From assembly GCF_001686985.1 (NCBI RefSeq), contig NZ_CP015322.1, forward strand, positions 124,001 through 188,000: a DNA stretch of 64,000 bases, written 5' to 3'. This document shows, in pieces, positions 27,079 to 35,788 of this stretch. Made by a program: the position numbers and the translations under genes. The notes under the pieces are model-generated. The model was not told where the DNA came from and ran no database searches. It saw only the letters and a list, made by a program, of their open reading frames with translations. Source of the stretch: Mesorhizobium amorphae CCNWGS0123. Its GTDB lineage: Bacteria > Pseudomonadota > Alphaproteobacteria > Rhizobiales > Rhizobiaceae. Position 1 is the stretch's first letter, and the number at the start of each line of letters is the position of its first letter.

Positions 27079-29250
27079 ATGTCGAGCAAGGTCATCAAGT
27101 TCAAGCAGCGCGACATCACCGATTGCGGGGCCGCCAGCCTTGCCTCTGTCGCGGCCTTCTATGGCCACCAGCAGCCATTGTCGCGCATCCGCCAGTATGC
27201 CTCGACCGACCGCTCCGGGACCACCGTGCTGGGCCTCACCGAAGCGGCCCGGAAGCTGGGGTTCGTTGCCAAGGGGGTGAAGGGCGGCTTCGACAGCCTA
27301 TACAAAATCCCCAAACCCGCTATTGCGCACGTCGTCGTCAAGGAGGTCCTTCACCACTTCGTCGTCATCCAGTCGATCGACGCGAGGTGGATCACCGTCA
27401 TGGACCCAGCCTATGGCGAAATCCGCAAGATGCCACACGAGGAATTCAAGACGCAATGGACTGGCGTCCTGGTGCTCTTGGTTCCGGCAGACACCTTCAA
27501 GCGCGGCGAAGAGACCACCTCGCCCCTCGCCCGCCTCGCCAGTGTGCTTGCGCCACACAGGGCGGTGATGGCGCAGGCTCTCGTCGGGGCACTGGTGACG
27601 ACAATCCTCGGCCTCTCGACGGCTATCTACGTCCAGAAGGTCGTCGATCATGTGATCACAGCGGGCAACCGCAACCTCCTCAACCTGATGAGCGTCGCTA
27701 TGGTGCTGATCCTGGTGGCGCAGATCCTGATCAATCTCCTCAGAAACCGGCTCGTCCTGCAAACGGGGCAGAAGATCGATGTCTACTTGATCCTCGGCTA
27801 CTACAATCACATCCTAAGCCTGCCCCAGAAATTCTTCGACAGCATGCGCATGGGCGAAATCGTCTCCCGCATGAACGACGCGGTGAAGATCAGGAGCTTC
27901 CTGAACGACGTGTCGATCAACATGTTCGTCGACGTGCTGGTGATACTGTTTTCGTTCGGGCTGATGTGCATCTACTCGTGGAAGATCGCCTTGGTCGTGG
28001 CGATCTCCATCCCGTTGTACCTCTTCGTCTATTGGACCATCAACCGGCTGAATAGGAAGCGCCAGCGCGCCATTATGGAGAATGCCGCCGATCTGGAGGC
28101 GCAACTGGTGGAATCACTTGGAGCTGTCTCCACGATCAAGACCTCCGGCATGGAGAGCTTCGCCAACTTCAAAATGGAGACCCGCTTCGTCAAGATGCTG
28201 CACTCCGTCTACAGCTCCGGCCTCATCTCGATCTTCGGAGATAATGCCTCGACTTTCGTCTCGACCATATTCACCATCGTGCTGATGTGGTTCGGAACGA
28301 CGCTTGTCCTCGATCAGACCGTAACGCCCGGCGAATTGCTGTCCTGCTATACGTTGCTTGGCTATGTCACCCGACCGGTTGCCAGCCTGATCCAAACCAA
28401 CCGGATCGTTCAGGATGCCTTTATCGCGGCGGATCGCCTGTTCGAGATCTTGGACCTGGAGTCGGCAAGCGGCGGAGGCATCGATGCCACCAAGTCCGAC
28501 CTTGGCAATGTCTGTTTGGAAAACGTGACGTTCCGCCATGGAGCGCAGCCGCATCTTTTCGAGGATCTCAGCGTCACCTTCCGTCGGGGCGAGATGACGG
28601 CCGTCGTAGGGGAAAGTGGCTCCGGCAAGAGTACCCTTGCGGCGCTGCTGCAGAATGTCTACCCGCTTGAGGGTGGACGCATCCGGATCGGCCCCTATGC
28701 CCTCCAGGACCTCTCGACCGAATCGCTGCTCAAGGTTGTCGCAGCGGTACCGCAATCGATCGACGTGTTCTCGGGCTCGGTGATCGAGAACATCGCCCTT
28801 GGCGAGTTCGAGCCGGACATGGAGAAGATCCTGCAAATCTGCGATCAAATAGGGCTACGGGAGTTAGCTGAGCGCTGGCCCGGTGGCTTCCAGGCCTATC
28901 TTGGCGAGAACGGCCTACGCCTCTCCGGCGGCGAGAAGCAACGTCTTGCATTGGCTCGGGCTCTCTACCGGGATCCAGAGATCCTGATCCTCGACGAGGC
29001 GACCTCCTCTCTTGACTCGATCGCCGAAGCGTTTGTCCTGGGGGTCGTTGAAGATCTGCGTCGGGCCGGTAAGACCATCGTGGTCATCGCTCATCGACTC
29101 AGCACCATTCGTGGGGCCGACAAGATCGTGGTCTTGGAAAAGGGGCGGGTTGTTGCGGAGGGAAGGCATGCTGATCTGCTGACAGCTGAAGGCGCTTACG
29201 CTCGCCTGTGGCGGGCGCAAACCGGATCCTGCGCAGCAGTCGGTCGTTGA
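27079..29250 (+). CDS. Peptidase-containing ABC exporter (C39, PCAT)
   Basis: 723 residues from ATG 27079; a longer frame from 27004 overlaps the HlyD gene. The N-terminal C39 peptidase has the triad C16 (DCGAAS), H93 (HHFVVI) and D109 (MDPAYG), and a QRDITDCG entry typical of active bacteriocin-processing enzymes. Six membrane spans follow, then the ATPase: Walker A GESGSGKST (near 511), signature LSGGEKQR (near 614), Walker B ILILDEATSSLD (near 637). It should cut both precursors after Gly-Gly and export the cores. Confidence 0.92.
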   Translation: MSSKVIKFKQRDITDCGAASLASVAAFYGHQQPLSRIRQYASTDRSGTTVLGLTEAARKLGFVAKGVKGGFDSLYKIPKPAIAHVVVKEVLHHFVVIQSIDARWITVMDPAYGEIRKMPHEEFKTQWTGVLVLLVPADTFKRGEETTSPLARLASVLAPHRAVMAQALVGALVTTILGLSTAIYVQKVVDHVITAGNRNLLNLMSVAMVLILVAQILINLLRNRLVLQTGQKIDVYLILGYYNHILSLPQKFFDSMRMGEIVSRMNDAVKIRSFLNDVSINMFVDVLVILFSFGLMCIYSWKIALVVAISIPLYLFVYWTINRLNRKRQRAIMENAADLEAQLVESLGAVSTIKTSGMESFANFKMETRFVKMLHSVYSSGLISIFGDNASTFVSTIFTIVLMWFGTTLVLDQTVTPGELLSCYTLLGYVTRPVASLIQTNRIVQDAFIAADRLFEILDLESASGGGIDATKSDLGNVCLENVTFRHGAQPHLFEDLSVTFRRGEMTAVVGESGSGKSTLAALLQNVYPLEGGRIRIGPYALQDLSTESLLKVVAAVPQSIDVFSGSVIENIALGEFEPDMEKILQICDQIGLRELAERWPGGFQAYLGENGLRLSGGEKQRLALARALYRDPEILILDEATSSLDSIAEAFVLGVVEDLRRAGKTIVVIAHRLSTIRGADKIVVLEKGRVVAEGRHADLLTAEGAYARLWRAQTGSCAAVGR

Positions 29251-29306
29251 GGTCAGCTTTGCCGATCGTTGACATAGAGTCTTCCAGGACGATGTGGTGG
29301 GCGGGT

Positions 29307-29525
29307 CTAGAATGCGCTGAACCTGGCACGCTTTACGATCGGCAGCCCATTCTCTGTCTTACCGACAATTAGATGCGTGGCCCCAGGAGGCAAAGAGCCG
29401 TCGGGATTGGCCTCCACGGCTTCGCCCCGTTCGATCAAACCTCGTACGAACGCCGCTTTCTCGGCGTCGTCCGGGACGATTAGATCGGCCTCCCTTTTAG
29501 ATGGCACCTTCGCTCTCTCAATCAA
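29307..29525 (-). CDS. Small hypothetical protein downstream of M4-like peptidase
   Basis: 72 residues, 26 bases after the stop of the peptidase gene and on the same strand, so probably co-transcribed. It has no signal peptide or membrane segment; the sequence contains LIVPDDAEKAAFVRGLIERG and a basic C-terminus. I recognise no family. Small genes beside M4 peptidases can encode inhibitors (emfourins), but this protein is shorter and not visibly similar, so that role is only an analogy. Confidence 0.5.
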   Translation of the reverse strand: MIERAKVPSKREADLIVPDDAEKAAFVRGLIERGEAVEANPDGSLPPGATHLIVGKTENGLPIVKRARFSAF

Positions 29526-29551
29526 CTTCCACTATCATATTGTCCAGCTTA

Positions 29552-30982
29552 TCATTGGCATCTACAGCCGCAATCGAATAGCAGCCTGTCCAAGCGCGCG
29601 CCGCCGGGGGTCATCACCAGCCGATGTGACTTTAGGTTATGTCCGTGATCCAGCCGAGCCTCAGGCAAGACCACCTTGCCATAATCCACGCGACCTCGGC
29701 AAAACAGATCGTCGACGAACATCTGAGCCGCGGTCGCTGCGCCCAGAGGCTGTACCGATGACAAGTCGCCGGCCGCGCTTAATGCGACGAAATGGCAACT
29801 CTGAGATGGCGTCTTGACGAAGAGCACCCCGCTGATGCCGTAGTCGTCTGCGGGCAACGCTGTCTCGGCCAGGTCTTCCTGTGCGGCAGTGGGGGCAGCC
29901 ACGGCAGCTCGCGCCGGCGGCACATAGGCAATACTCGCTGCGGAGTGCAGAGAGAGGATCAAACGACGCACGTAAATTGCCTTGATGATCGGCGGGTATC
30001 TGGCATCCACCGAGACAGCTGCGATCACCATATTCGCGGCCACTTGGGCGTACCAGTTGGACACCACCGGCGAAGCTTTGATCGCAGTTATGAGAATGCC
30101 AGCCAGATCGCTTGCAACTGATAGCAATTCAGCCTCCGTCGGCATCGCCGGATTTTGCGCCTTGGCGGAAAGAGCCGTACCGAGCGACTCGAAGAACGCG
30201 CCTGTAAAAACTCGCGAGAACGAGTGCGGCTCGGAGGAAAGGTGTGCTGCCGGAGCGGAATTGGGGAGCGTGCTCGGATCTTGGTACGCAAAGGAATTCA
30301 CTGCGTTGCGCAGGCAGTCCGCATCTACAGCGTCCGGATGCCGCGCGCGGATGGCCGCTCCGAGCTGCTCAGCGAGGCGAGAAAGCCGTGAGTTCCTGTA
30401 CAGGCGGCCGCCTGTATCCTCCAGTATGCTGGTGCGGAGCGACGGTAGCTGGATGGCCGACAAGATGGCGCTGATGTCCGCGAAAGATTCATGGAATGCC
30501 GCGACTTCCTGGCTGCCTACGTCCCACAACTCCGGCTTGAAGGAGTCCAACACCGCGTGTCCCATCTCGTGGCAAACCACATCGGGGCTCTCTCCCGAAT
30601 AGACGGTGCCCGTTGGAGAGTGGCCGTGGAAGAAGTTAAGCGCCGTGCGATCATAATAGGCGTTGAGATCGACTCCTTCGTCGAGGATGACCTTCAGCGT
30701 CGCACCGACCTGCCACTTCGTCAGCGGAACGCGCGCCGACCAGAAGTCTGCGCCCCGTCGCAACGCTTCGGCTGCAGTCCAATACCTGAAATCGGCCGCT
30801 CCGGGAGGATATACGCTTGGCTTTGGAGCAGGCTTGGGAAACCCAAAGGCAAGAGGCTTCCTGGAAAGGTCTGGAATGGGTCGGCTAACCAGTACCCCCG
30901 TTCCAGGATCGTCCTCCCATACGGAAACCGAATTGCTTCCCTCCGGCTTGGCCGTCTTCATCGAACCTTTCGCCTTCGCCAC
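29552..30982 (-). CDS. M4-like (gluzincin) metallopeptidase
   Basis: 476 residues. Zinc motif HEMGH (138-142) with the third ligand and ExxxD in HESFADI (E165, D169) fits a thermolysin-type gluzincin. There is no evident signal peptide and no long propeptide, recalling cytoplasmic or non-classically released M4 enzymes. The GTG at 30982 has GGAGG too close; ATG 30961 behind AAAGG is an alternative start. It converges on the peptide exporter operon. Whether it acts on the exported peptides is unknown. Confidence 0.7.
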   Translation of the reverse strand: MAKAKGSMKTAKPEGSNSVSVWEDDPGTGVLVSRPIPDLSRKPLAFGFPKPAPKPSVYPPGAADFRYWTAAEALRRGADFWSARVPLTKWQVGATLKVILDEGVDLNAYYDRTALNFFHGHSPTGTVYSGESPDVVCHEMGHAVLDSFKPELWDVGSQEVAAFHESFADISAILSAIQLPSLRTSILEDTGGRLYRNSRLSRLAEQLGAAIRARHPDAVDADCLRNAVNSFAYQDPSTLPNSAPAAHLSSEPHSFSRVFTGAFFESLGTALSAKAQNPAMPTEAELLSVASDLAGILITAIKASPVVSNWYAQVAANMVIAAVSVDARYPPIIKAIYVRRLILSLHSAASIAYVPPARAAVAAPTAAQEDLAETALPADDYGISGVLFVKTPSQSCHFVALSAAGDLSSVQPLGAATAAQMFVDDLFCRGRVDYGKVVLPEARLDHGHNLKSHRLVMTPGGARLDRLLFDCGCRCQ

Positions 30983-31092
30983 TGCCTCCTCCTCTTTGGT
31001 TTCGATTGAATGGAACTTCGATCTGCTCGCCGCAGCGGTGGTAAATTGGTGCTGTCCGCCGTCGTGTGTCGGAGAGCCGTTCCACGTCGCAA

Positions 31093-31420
31093 TTAGGAGG
31101 CAAAGCGGACACGCTCTGGCAGCAATTTGGCCACAAGACGCGATGGAGCATCAACCGTGCCGCGCCGCCTCGATCGGCGGCGAAGGCGACGTTGCGGAGC
31201 ACTGTCAGCCAGAGCAGCAGGCGGGGTTCCTGGAAGATCACCGCGCGTTCGGCAGACCCCATGCACCGGTTTGCCGTCGATGGCGCCACGGCCGCTGTCG
31301 GCGGTCTCCAGTCCGACAAGAATGCGCGACAGCATGTTCTTGCCCGAGCCGCCGGCGCCGTGATGACCAGGCATTCGCCCGACCGGACGTCGAGGGGTAG
31401 CGGCGACGCATCGAAGGACT
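31093..31420 (-). pseudogene. ABC transporter ATPase remnant (nitrate/sulfonate type)
   Basis: Two frames on the minus strand join into an SsuB/TauB-like ATPase start: a damaged Walker A region (GAGGSGKNMLSRILVGLETA) and, in another frame, AVIFQEPRLLLWLTVLRNVAFAA, the Q-loop region. The shift between frames and missing C-terminal half show it is broken. Confidence 0.6.
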
Positions 31421-31439
31421 TTGTCTACACTAGCGGCAC

Positions 31440-31959
31440 GGTGTGCTGGTCTCGCGGCTCGGCTACAATTTCTGGAACACGCCGCGCTACCGCATCGGTG
31501 CTCTTGTCGGCTACAATTTCTGGAGCAAGAGCTACGACGCCGTCGGTTGCGCGCAGCGGATTTGCGTACCAGCCATCCCAACCAACGTCGGTATCATCAG
31601 CCAGGACAACGATTGACATCGCTGCGACTCGGCCTGGCCGGCAGACGCAACTCACCGAACGACTCAGCCTCTCTGGCGACGTGGCGTTTCGGTTCACGCG
31701 GCTTGACGGCAAGGATCGCCACCATCTGCGCCCCGGGATCAACCCGCTTCCCGACGACGGCGACGGGCATGGCGTCCAGCTCGAGGCGGTCTTGAACTAC
31801 AAGGTCACGAATTTGTTCAAGATCGGCCGCTGCTAATGCGCGGCATCTACTGGCACCGCGCATTTCGAGGAGACGCCGCTCGGGGGGAGGCCGAAGGAAC
31901 TGCATTGGGAGGCTGAGCGGTATGGCGTGTCCGTGCAGGCAAGCCTCAAGTTCAACTGA
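31440..31959 (+). pseudogene. Outer-membrane beta-barrel protein remnant (possibly omptin-like)
   Basis: Pieces in different frames carry repeated barrel-like strands: VSRLGYNFWNTPRYRIGALV, GYNFWSKSYDAV, then LSLSGDVAFRFTRLDGKDRH, and a closing YGVSVQASLKFN before TGA at 31957-31959, a typical aromatic-terminated last strand. At least two frameshifts and an internal stop. The gene start is missing. Confidence 0.55.
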
Positions 31960-32438
31960 GAAAGCACCGCCAGCACCAAGTTGCCGTTGGACAATCCACA
32001 GTGTTGTGAGAAGCCGCATGCTCATACTCTCCTCAACTGCACCAAGACGGCTGAGGCTCGCGAATGGGGACGGCAGCTGTGGCAGCTCGCACACGAGGCG
32101 TACGCCCTTAAAGCGCAATCACCGTAGTTGGATGGAGGAGGTCTAGCACGCGGTCGCGGCTGCCATTCCTTGCACAGATGGAACTGTTCGGGGCGTGGGC
32201 GGAGCAGCGGTCTCGGCCTATCGCGGTCGCACAGGGTGCGCTCGCCCTCACGGTCCGACTGAATGTCTGCCCCCGGCTGTATGGGCTCGATTTCCAGATT
32301 CGCGCGCGAAATCGGCGGGAGGCGGAACGCCCCGTTTAGCTGAAGTCGCCCTGGTCTTACCTTCTGCAACGGCCAACGCCGAGGTATCGTTCGCCCTGCA
32401 GAATGGCCCGGAGACCTGTCCGACCATAGGGCGCGCCG
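31960..32438. other. Spacer without supported gene
   Basis: No reading frame here shows recognisable motifs. It separates the outer-membrane remnant from the end of hemN and is probably decayed sequence. Confidence 0.4.
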
Positions 32439-33770
32439 TTACGGGACAATCCGGTCGAGAAAAGAATCGAATGCAGCAGCAACAGAGCGAACAACAAATC
32501 GATGCTCCGGCCGCACGCGGATAAAGCCCTTCTCGATGTCCACTATCCCGTCTTCGGCCAGCATAGCCAAGCCTTTAGCTGAATCGAGCAAACGGATCGT
32601 ATCAGATCCGTGGGCGGCACAGATTGCAGGCACATCGGCCTCGAGATCGCACATTAGTCGCTCAATGATTGCAGCGCGCACGCGGTCGTCGTCGCTAAGG
32701 CGGCAGCCCTTTGACGTCGCCAGACGGCCAGCTGCGACGTGTCCGATATAGGACTCCCGTGTAACCTCATTCTGGACGTACCCCTCGCCGACACGGCCGA
32801 TAGCCGACGCGCCGAAACCGATCAGGGTTTTGCAGGTGTCGCCCGAGTAGCCCAGCGAGTTGCGCCGCAGGCGACCGGTTTTCTGGGCCAGCGCGAGCTC
32901 GTCATCCGGCAAGGCGAAATGGTCAAGCCCGATCTCTCGGTAGCCGGCGGCAATCAGCGTCACGGCCACGGCCGCCTCCTGTTCGGCGCGGGCAGCGCTG
33001 CCCGGAAGAGATGCGTCCTCGATGAGGCGCTGATTCTTTATGAAGGACGGAATGTGCGAGTAACCGAACACCGCGAGCCGGCTGGGGCGCATGGCGACCG
33101 CCGTCCTCGCGGTCTCGACGCAAGACTGCACCGTTTGATGCGGGAGACCGAAGATGAGGTCGAAGTTGATGCGGCTTATTCCGTTGCGACGCAGCATTTC
33201 GACGGCGGCCACCGTCTGTGCTTCACTCTGGACCCGGTTGATCGCTTTTTGAACAATGGGGTCGAAGCTCTGCACGCCGAGGCTCGCGCGGCTGACGCCG
33301 GCTGCTCCTAAGGCATCGGCCATCTCGGCCGTGAGCGTGCGTGGGTCAATCTCGACGGCGACCGTAGCTGTTTTCGTGAGCGCAAAGCGGTGGCGCAGGA
33401 ATCCCATCAGAGCGAGGAAATCAGCTGGCCCGATGAGAGTCGGCGTTCCGCCGCCGAAATGAACGTCGCTCACAGGCAGCGCCTGCGGCGCTCGTTCTGA
33501 GACCAAACGGATCTCGTCAAGCAGCACCGCCAGATAGTTGTGGATCGGTGCATTATGGCGGGTGATGGTGGTGGGGAAGCCGCAATACCAGCACATTGAT
33601 CGGCAGAACGGAACATGGAAATAGAGTGACACCGGATCGTCAGCCGGCAGGTTCCTGAGCCATTCCTCATAAGCCTCGGCTCCAACCGCCCCAGAGAACT
33701 CCGACACAGTCGGATAGATGGTGTACCAAGGCAGGCGGGCCTCGCGATATTTTGTCAGTGAGGTTTGCAA
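32439..33770 (-). CDS. hemN: Oxygen-independent coproporphyrinogen III oxidase-like radical SAM enzyme
   Basis: 443 residues. The [4Fe-4S] site is C56-x3-C60-x2-C63 (PFCRSMCWYC), preceded by SLYFHVPF, and followed by the GGGTPTLI SAM-binding motif. Length and the CWYC variant match anaerobic HemN rather than HemW. It converts coproporphyrinogen III to protoporphyrinogen IX without oxygen, which fits haem synthesis in microaerobic nodules. I see no FNR box, UAS or sigma-54 motif in the 220 bases upstream. Confidence 0.85.
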   Translation of the reverse strand: MQTSLTKYREARLPWYTIYPTVSEFSGAVGAEAYEEWLRNLPADDPVSLYFHVPFCRSMCWYCGFPTTITRHNAPIHNYLAVLLDEIRLVSERAPQALPVSDVHFGGGTPTLIGPADFLALMGFLRHRFALTKTATVAVEIDPRTLTAEMADALGAAGVSRASLGVQSFDPIVQKAINRVQSEAQTVAAVEMLRRNGISRINFDLIFGLPHQTVQSCVETARTAVAMRPSRLAVFGYSHIPSFIKNQRLIEDASLPGSAARAEQEAAVAVTLIAAGYREIGLDHFALPDDELALAQKTGRLRRNSLGYSGDTCKTLIGFGASAIGRVGEGYVQNEVTRESYIGHVAAGRLATSKGCRLSDDDRVRAAIIERLMCDLEADVPAICAAHGSDTIRLLDSAKGLAMLAEDGIVDIEKGFIRVRPEHRFVVRSVAAAFDSFLDRIVP

Positions 33771-33990
33771 CAGGTACCGTTCCTATGCTGATAACTGTCA
33801 TCCCTACCACCGCGCTCGCCTGTGTCTTTGCGCTATGTCAGTCCGTTCCGTCTTCACAAAACCTGTATTTCGCAGCAATGTTTTAGCTGGATGATGATGG
33901 TATGAGCCCCTCGCCGTCAGCGATAAGCGCACCATCACCTTCCCACAGACACCGCCCCGCACACCGTTTGGTTCTATAAGCTTCCCTTCA

Positions 33991-34224
33991 GCCTATGAAG
34001 CACTTGTCGGAATCGATGTTGCGAAGCAGAGGAATGCCGTGGCGATTGCGGAAGCCGGCCGGGAAGGAGAGGTTCGCTACTTCGGTGAGGTCGATGCATC
34101 GGACACAAGCATGCGCCGCGTTATCCAACGGATCGCCGCCAAGTTCGATCGGATCTACCTCTGCTACGAGGTGGGCTCGCACCTGCGGCCCTATGCCGCC
34201 ACGCTAACAGCAACACACGGCTGC
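33991..34224 (+). pseudogene. IS110-family transposase N-terminal fragment
   Basis: The frame reads YEALVGIDVAKQRNAVAIAE, the first DEDD-motif region of IS110 transposases, and continues to FDRIYLCYEVGSHLRPY before similarity is lost. No start codon or C-terminal half is present. It differs from the intact IS110 copy at 50395. Confidence 0.65.
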
Positions 34225-34359
34225 GCAACTCGACCGGCCCCGACGATCGCCTGTTGCCCAATCCGCCCTCAGACGCGCAATTCTCAACCGAGGACTCGGG
34301 CGTCAGCCGGTGCCAAAGCTGGTCACAGCATTTGTCCGAGTCCGATTGACGACAATCTG

Positions 34360-34375
34360 TGTTCAGATCCAGACA
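34360..34375 (+). promoter_or_regulatory. NifA-type upstream activator sequence
   Basis: TGTTCAGATCCAGACA matches TGT-N10-ACA, 72 bases before a perfect sigma-54 promoter. Confidence 0.65.
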
Positions 34376-34447
34376 TCCCAGGGGTTAGGATCAAGCGGGC
34401 CAGGGGGCGACTCCTCCGATTTGTGGTCGCTGCTCACAACCGTTTGG

Positions 34448-34463
34448 TGGCACGCCAATTGCA
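34448..34463 (+). promoter_or_regulatory. Sigma-54 promoter, perfect consensus
   Basis: TGGCACGCCAATTGCA fits TGGCACG-N4-TTGCW at every position. Transcription would start near 34475 and cover the two small genes at 34528 and 34752. Confidence 0.75.
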
Positions 34464-34527
34464 TATTCATAGCCATGATACGTGTTCCGACATGGCCCGT
34501 CGCGCAGTATTTAGCCCAGGAGTTCAC

Positions 34528-34653
34528 ATGACATTCGTCCGAACGCAATACAGGCTGCGCATCCCATGGGACGCCCCAGCTCGGTTGGATCTCGCTGCGA
34601 TCGGCAGACAGGATTGCCATCCCGAAGACCGCTTTCAGCCTGTTGTCAGCTAG
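34528..34653 (+). CDS. Small ORF, 41 residues, first in a sigma-54 transcript
   Basis: ATG 34528 has AGGAG five bases upstream, about 50 bases after the predicted transcription start. The peptide (MTFVRTQYRLRIPWDAPARL...) is basic and polar with no signal peptide. The frame is continuous with the upstream IS110 fragment frame, so chance openness is possible. Expression would need transcript or proteomic data from nodules. Confidence 0.4.
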   Translation: MTFVRTQYRLRIPWDAPARLDLAAIGRQDCHPEDRFQPVVS

Positions 34654-34751
34654 CTGCCATAAGGGTTCTCGTAAAACAAACATTCAGGAGAACTTATGAC
34701 ATAACACCAGATCCTCTTCAAATCCGTGATGATCCAAAAGGAAAACGAAAC

Positions 34752-34988
34752 ATGCCTACCTCAGAAAAAGACGCTGTGGGGCGCTCGAGGCTCCAGAAAT
34801 TGCGGTCTCGCTGGCCACGAACGATCCTTGCTGCCACGGCGTTGGCCATTGTAATGACCGCTCCAGCTCCAGCCGTCACCCTAGACGTTGACAAGCACTA
34901 CTCCGACCAAAGCTGGGGTGTTGAAAGCTGGAAAAGCTGGAGTTGTATACTTCGGCTCCTTTGCATTAGCGATCCACAGGTGAAATGA
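34752..34988 (+). CDS. Small Sec-exported peptide with two cysteines
   Basis: 78 residues. A basic N-terminal region is followed by a hydrophobic core (TILAATALAIVMTA) and a likely signal peptidase site after PAPAV or nearby, leaving a mature peptide of about 35-40 residues with a tryptophan-rich stretch and two cysteines (WSCILRLLC). AAGGA lies about ten bases before ATG. It is the best candidate product of the sigma-54 promoter at 34448. No family is recognised. Confidence 0.6.
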   Translation: MPTSEKDAVGRSRLQKLRSRWPRTILAATALAIVMTAPAPAVTLDVDKHYSDQSWGVESWKSWSCILRLLCISDPQVK

Positions 34989-35349
34989 TCGCTGTCGCAG
35001 GGGAAATGGGCAGCGCGGCACAAGACGGTCGTTCGCGTCGCTCAAATACATAAATAATTCCATGTTTCAGGCGCCGAGTTGCAGGCGGGCGACATGGTGG
35101 GGCGGCGAGGGACCTGTACCGCAGCAGCGTGGCCATGAGCAGCGACCCGTGCCATGCGCCACGCTGCAGGACCTCGATTTCGGACCAAGCCTCAAGTCAG
35201 CAACTCGCCTTGCTTCTCGGAAAGCATAAGGCTTTGTGGGGCGGATAAGCAGCGCGATATGGCCGCAGCGATCACGAAGCTTCATGATCTTTTCCCCTGT
35301 TCAGACGGTCAGGCTGCCTTCGCCGCCGGCTTGGCTGCCTTGACATGGG
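34989..35349. other. Spacer without supported gene
   Basis: About 360 bases with no recognisable coding motif. It presumably holds the end of the small-peptide transcript, but I see no strong terminator hairpin. Confidence 0.4.
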
Positions 35350-35579
35350 TTATACTGCGGCGACCTCGACGCCGACCGGAACGTCACCGTCAACCGTGGC
35401 GCGACGCACGACCCGGTGCTGGTCGCCATAGTCGTTAACCGCATGATGCTGGGTAGCACGGTTGTCCCAGATAGCGACGTCGCCTACTTGCCAGCGCCAC
35501 CGCACGGTATTTTCCGGGGCAGTGACGTAGGACTGGAACACCTCGTAGAGTTTGGCGGAATCGCTCTTGGAAAAGCCTA
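35350..35579 (-). pseudogene. TauD/TfdA dioxygenase C-terminal fragment
   Basis: The minus-strand frame reads SDSAKLYEVFQSYVTAPEN and GDVAIWDNRATQHHAVNDY, then HRVVRRATVDGD, the C-terminal iron- and 2-oxoglutarate-binding part of TauD enzymes, ending in a stop at 35350. The N-terminal two thirds are missing: the frame is cut exactly at the MITE-like element, and beyond it lies unrelated sequence. Confidence 0.7.
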
Positions 35580-35714
35580 CTAGCCCGAAAAATTCTGGGT
35601 GGTTGGTGGATGTGGCGCAAGCCGTTGAAATGACGTAGGATTTGGTTGCTAAAGCCGATCCGAATCATTTCCCGGAGACCACACCCGCCAACCACCTTGA
35701 ATTTTTCGGGTTAG
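35580..35714. mobile_element. MITE-like element with 27-bp terminal inverted repeats
   Basis: 135 bases bounded by near-perfect inverted repeats at 35580-35606 and 35688-35714, matching at 24 of 27 positions (ends CTAGCCCGAAAAATTC and GAATTTTTCGGGTTAG). Matching continues weakly inward for about ten bases. The outermost TA at both ends may be an IS630/Tc1-type target duplication. No coding capacity. Confidence 0.65.
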
Positions 35715-35788
35715 GTAGCAAACGCCACTAGATCCCTGGAACGCCGTTCGAAAGGTAAACCTGAAGAAGGACCAATTTAGTTGCTGCC

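Noticed and set aside
33740..33790. TTGCAACAGGTACC at the hemN start as a reverse sigma-54 promoter
   Set aside because: GG-GC spacing is eight and the motif overlaps the start codon.
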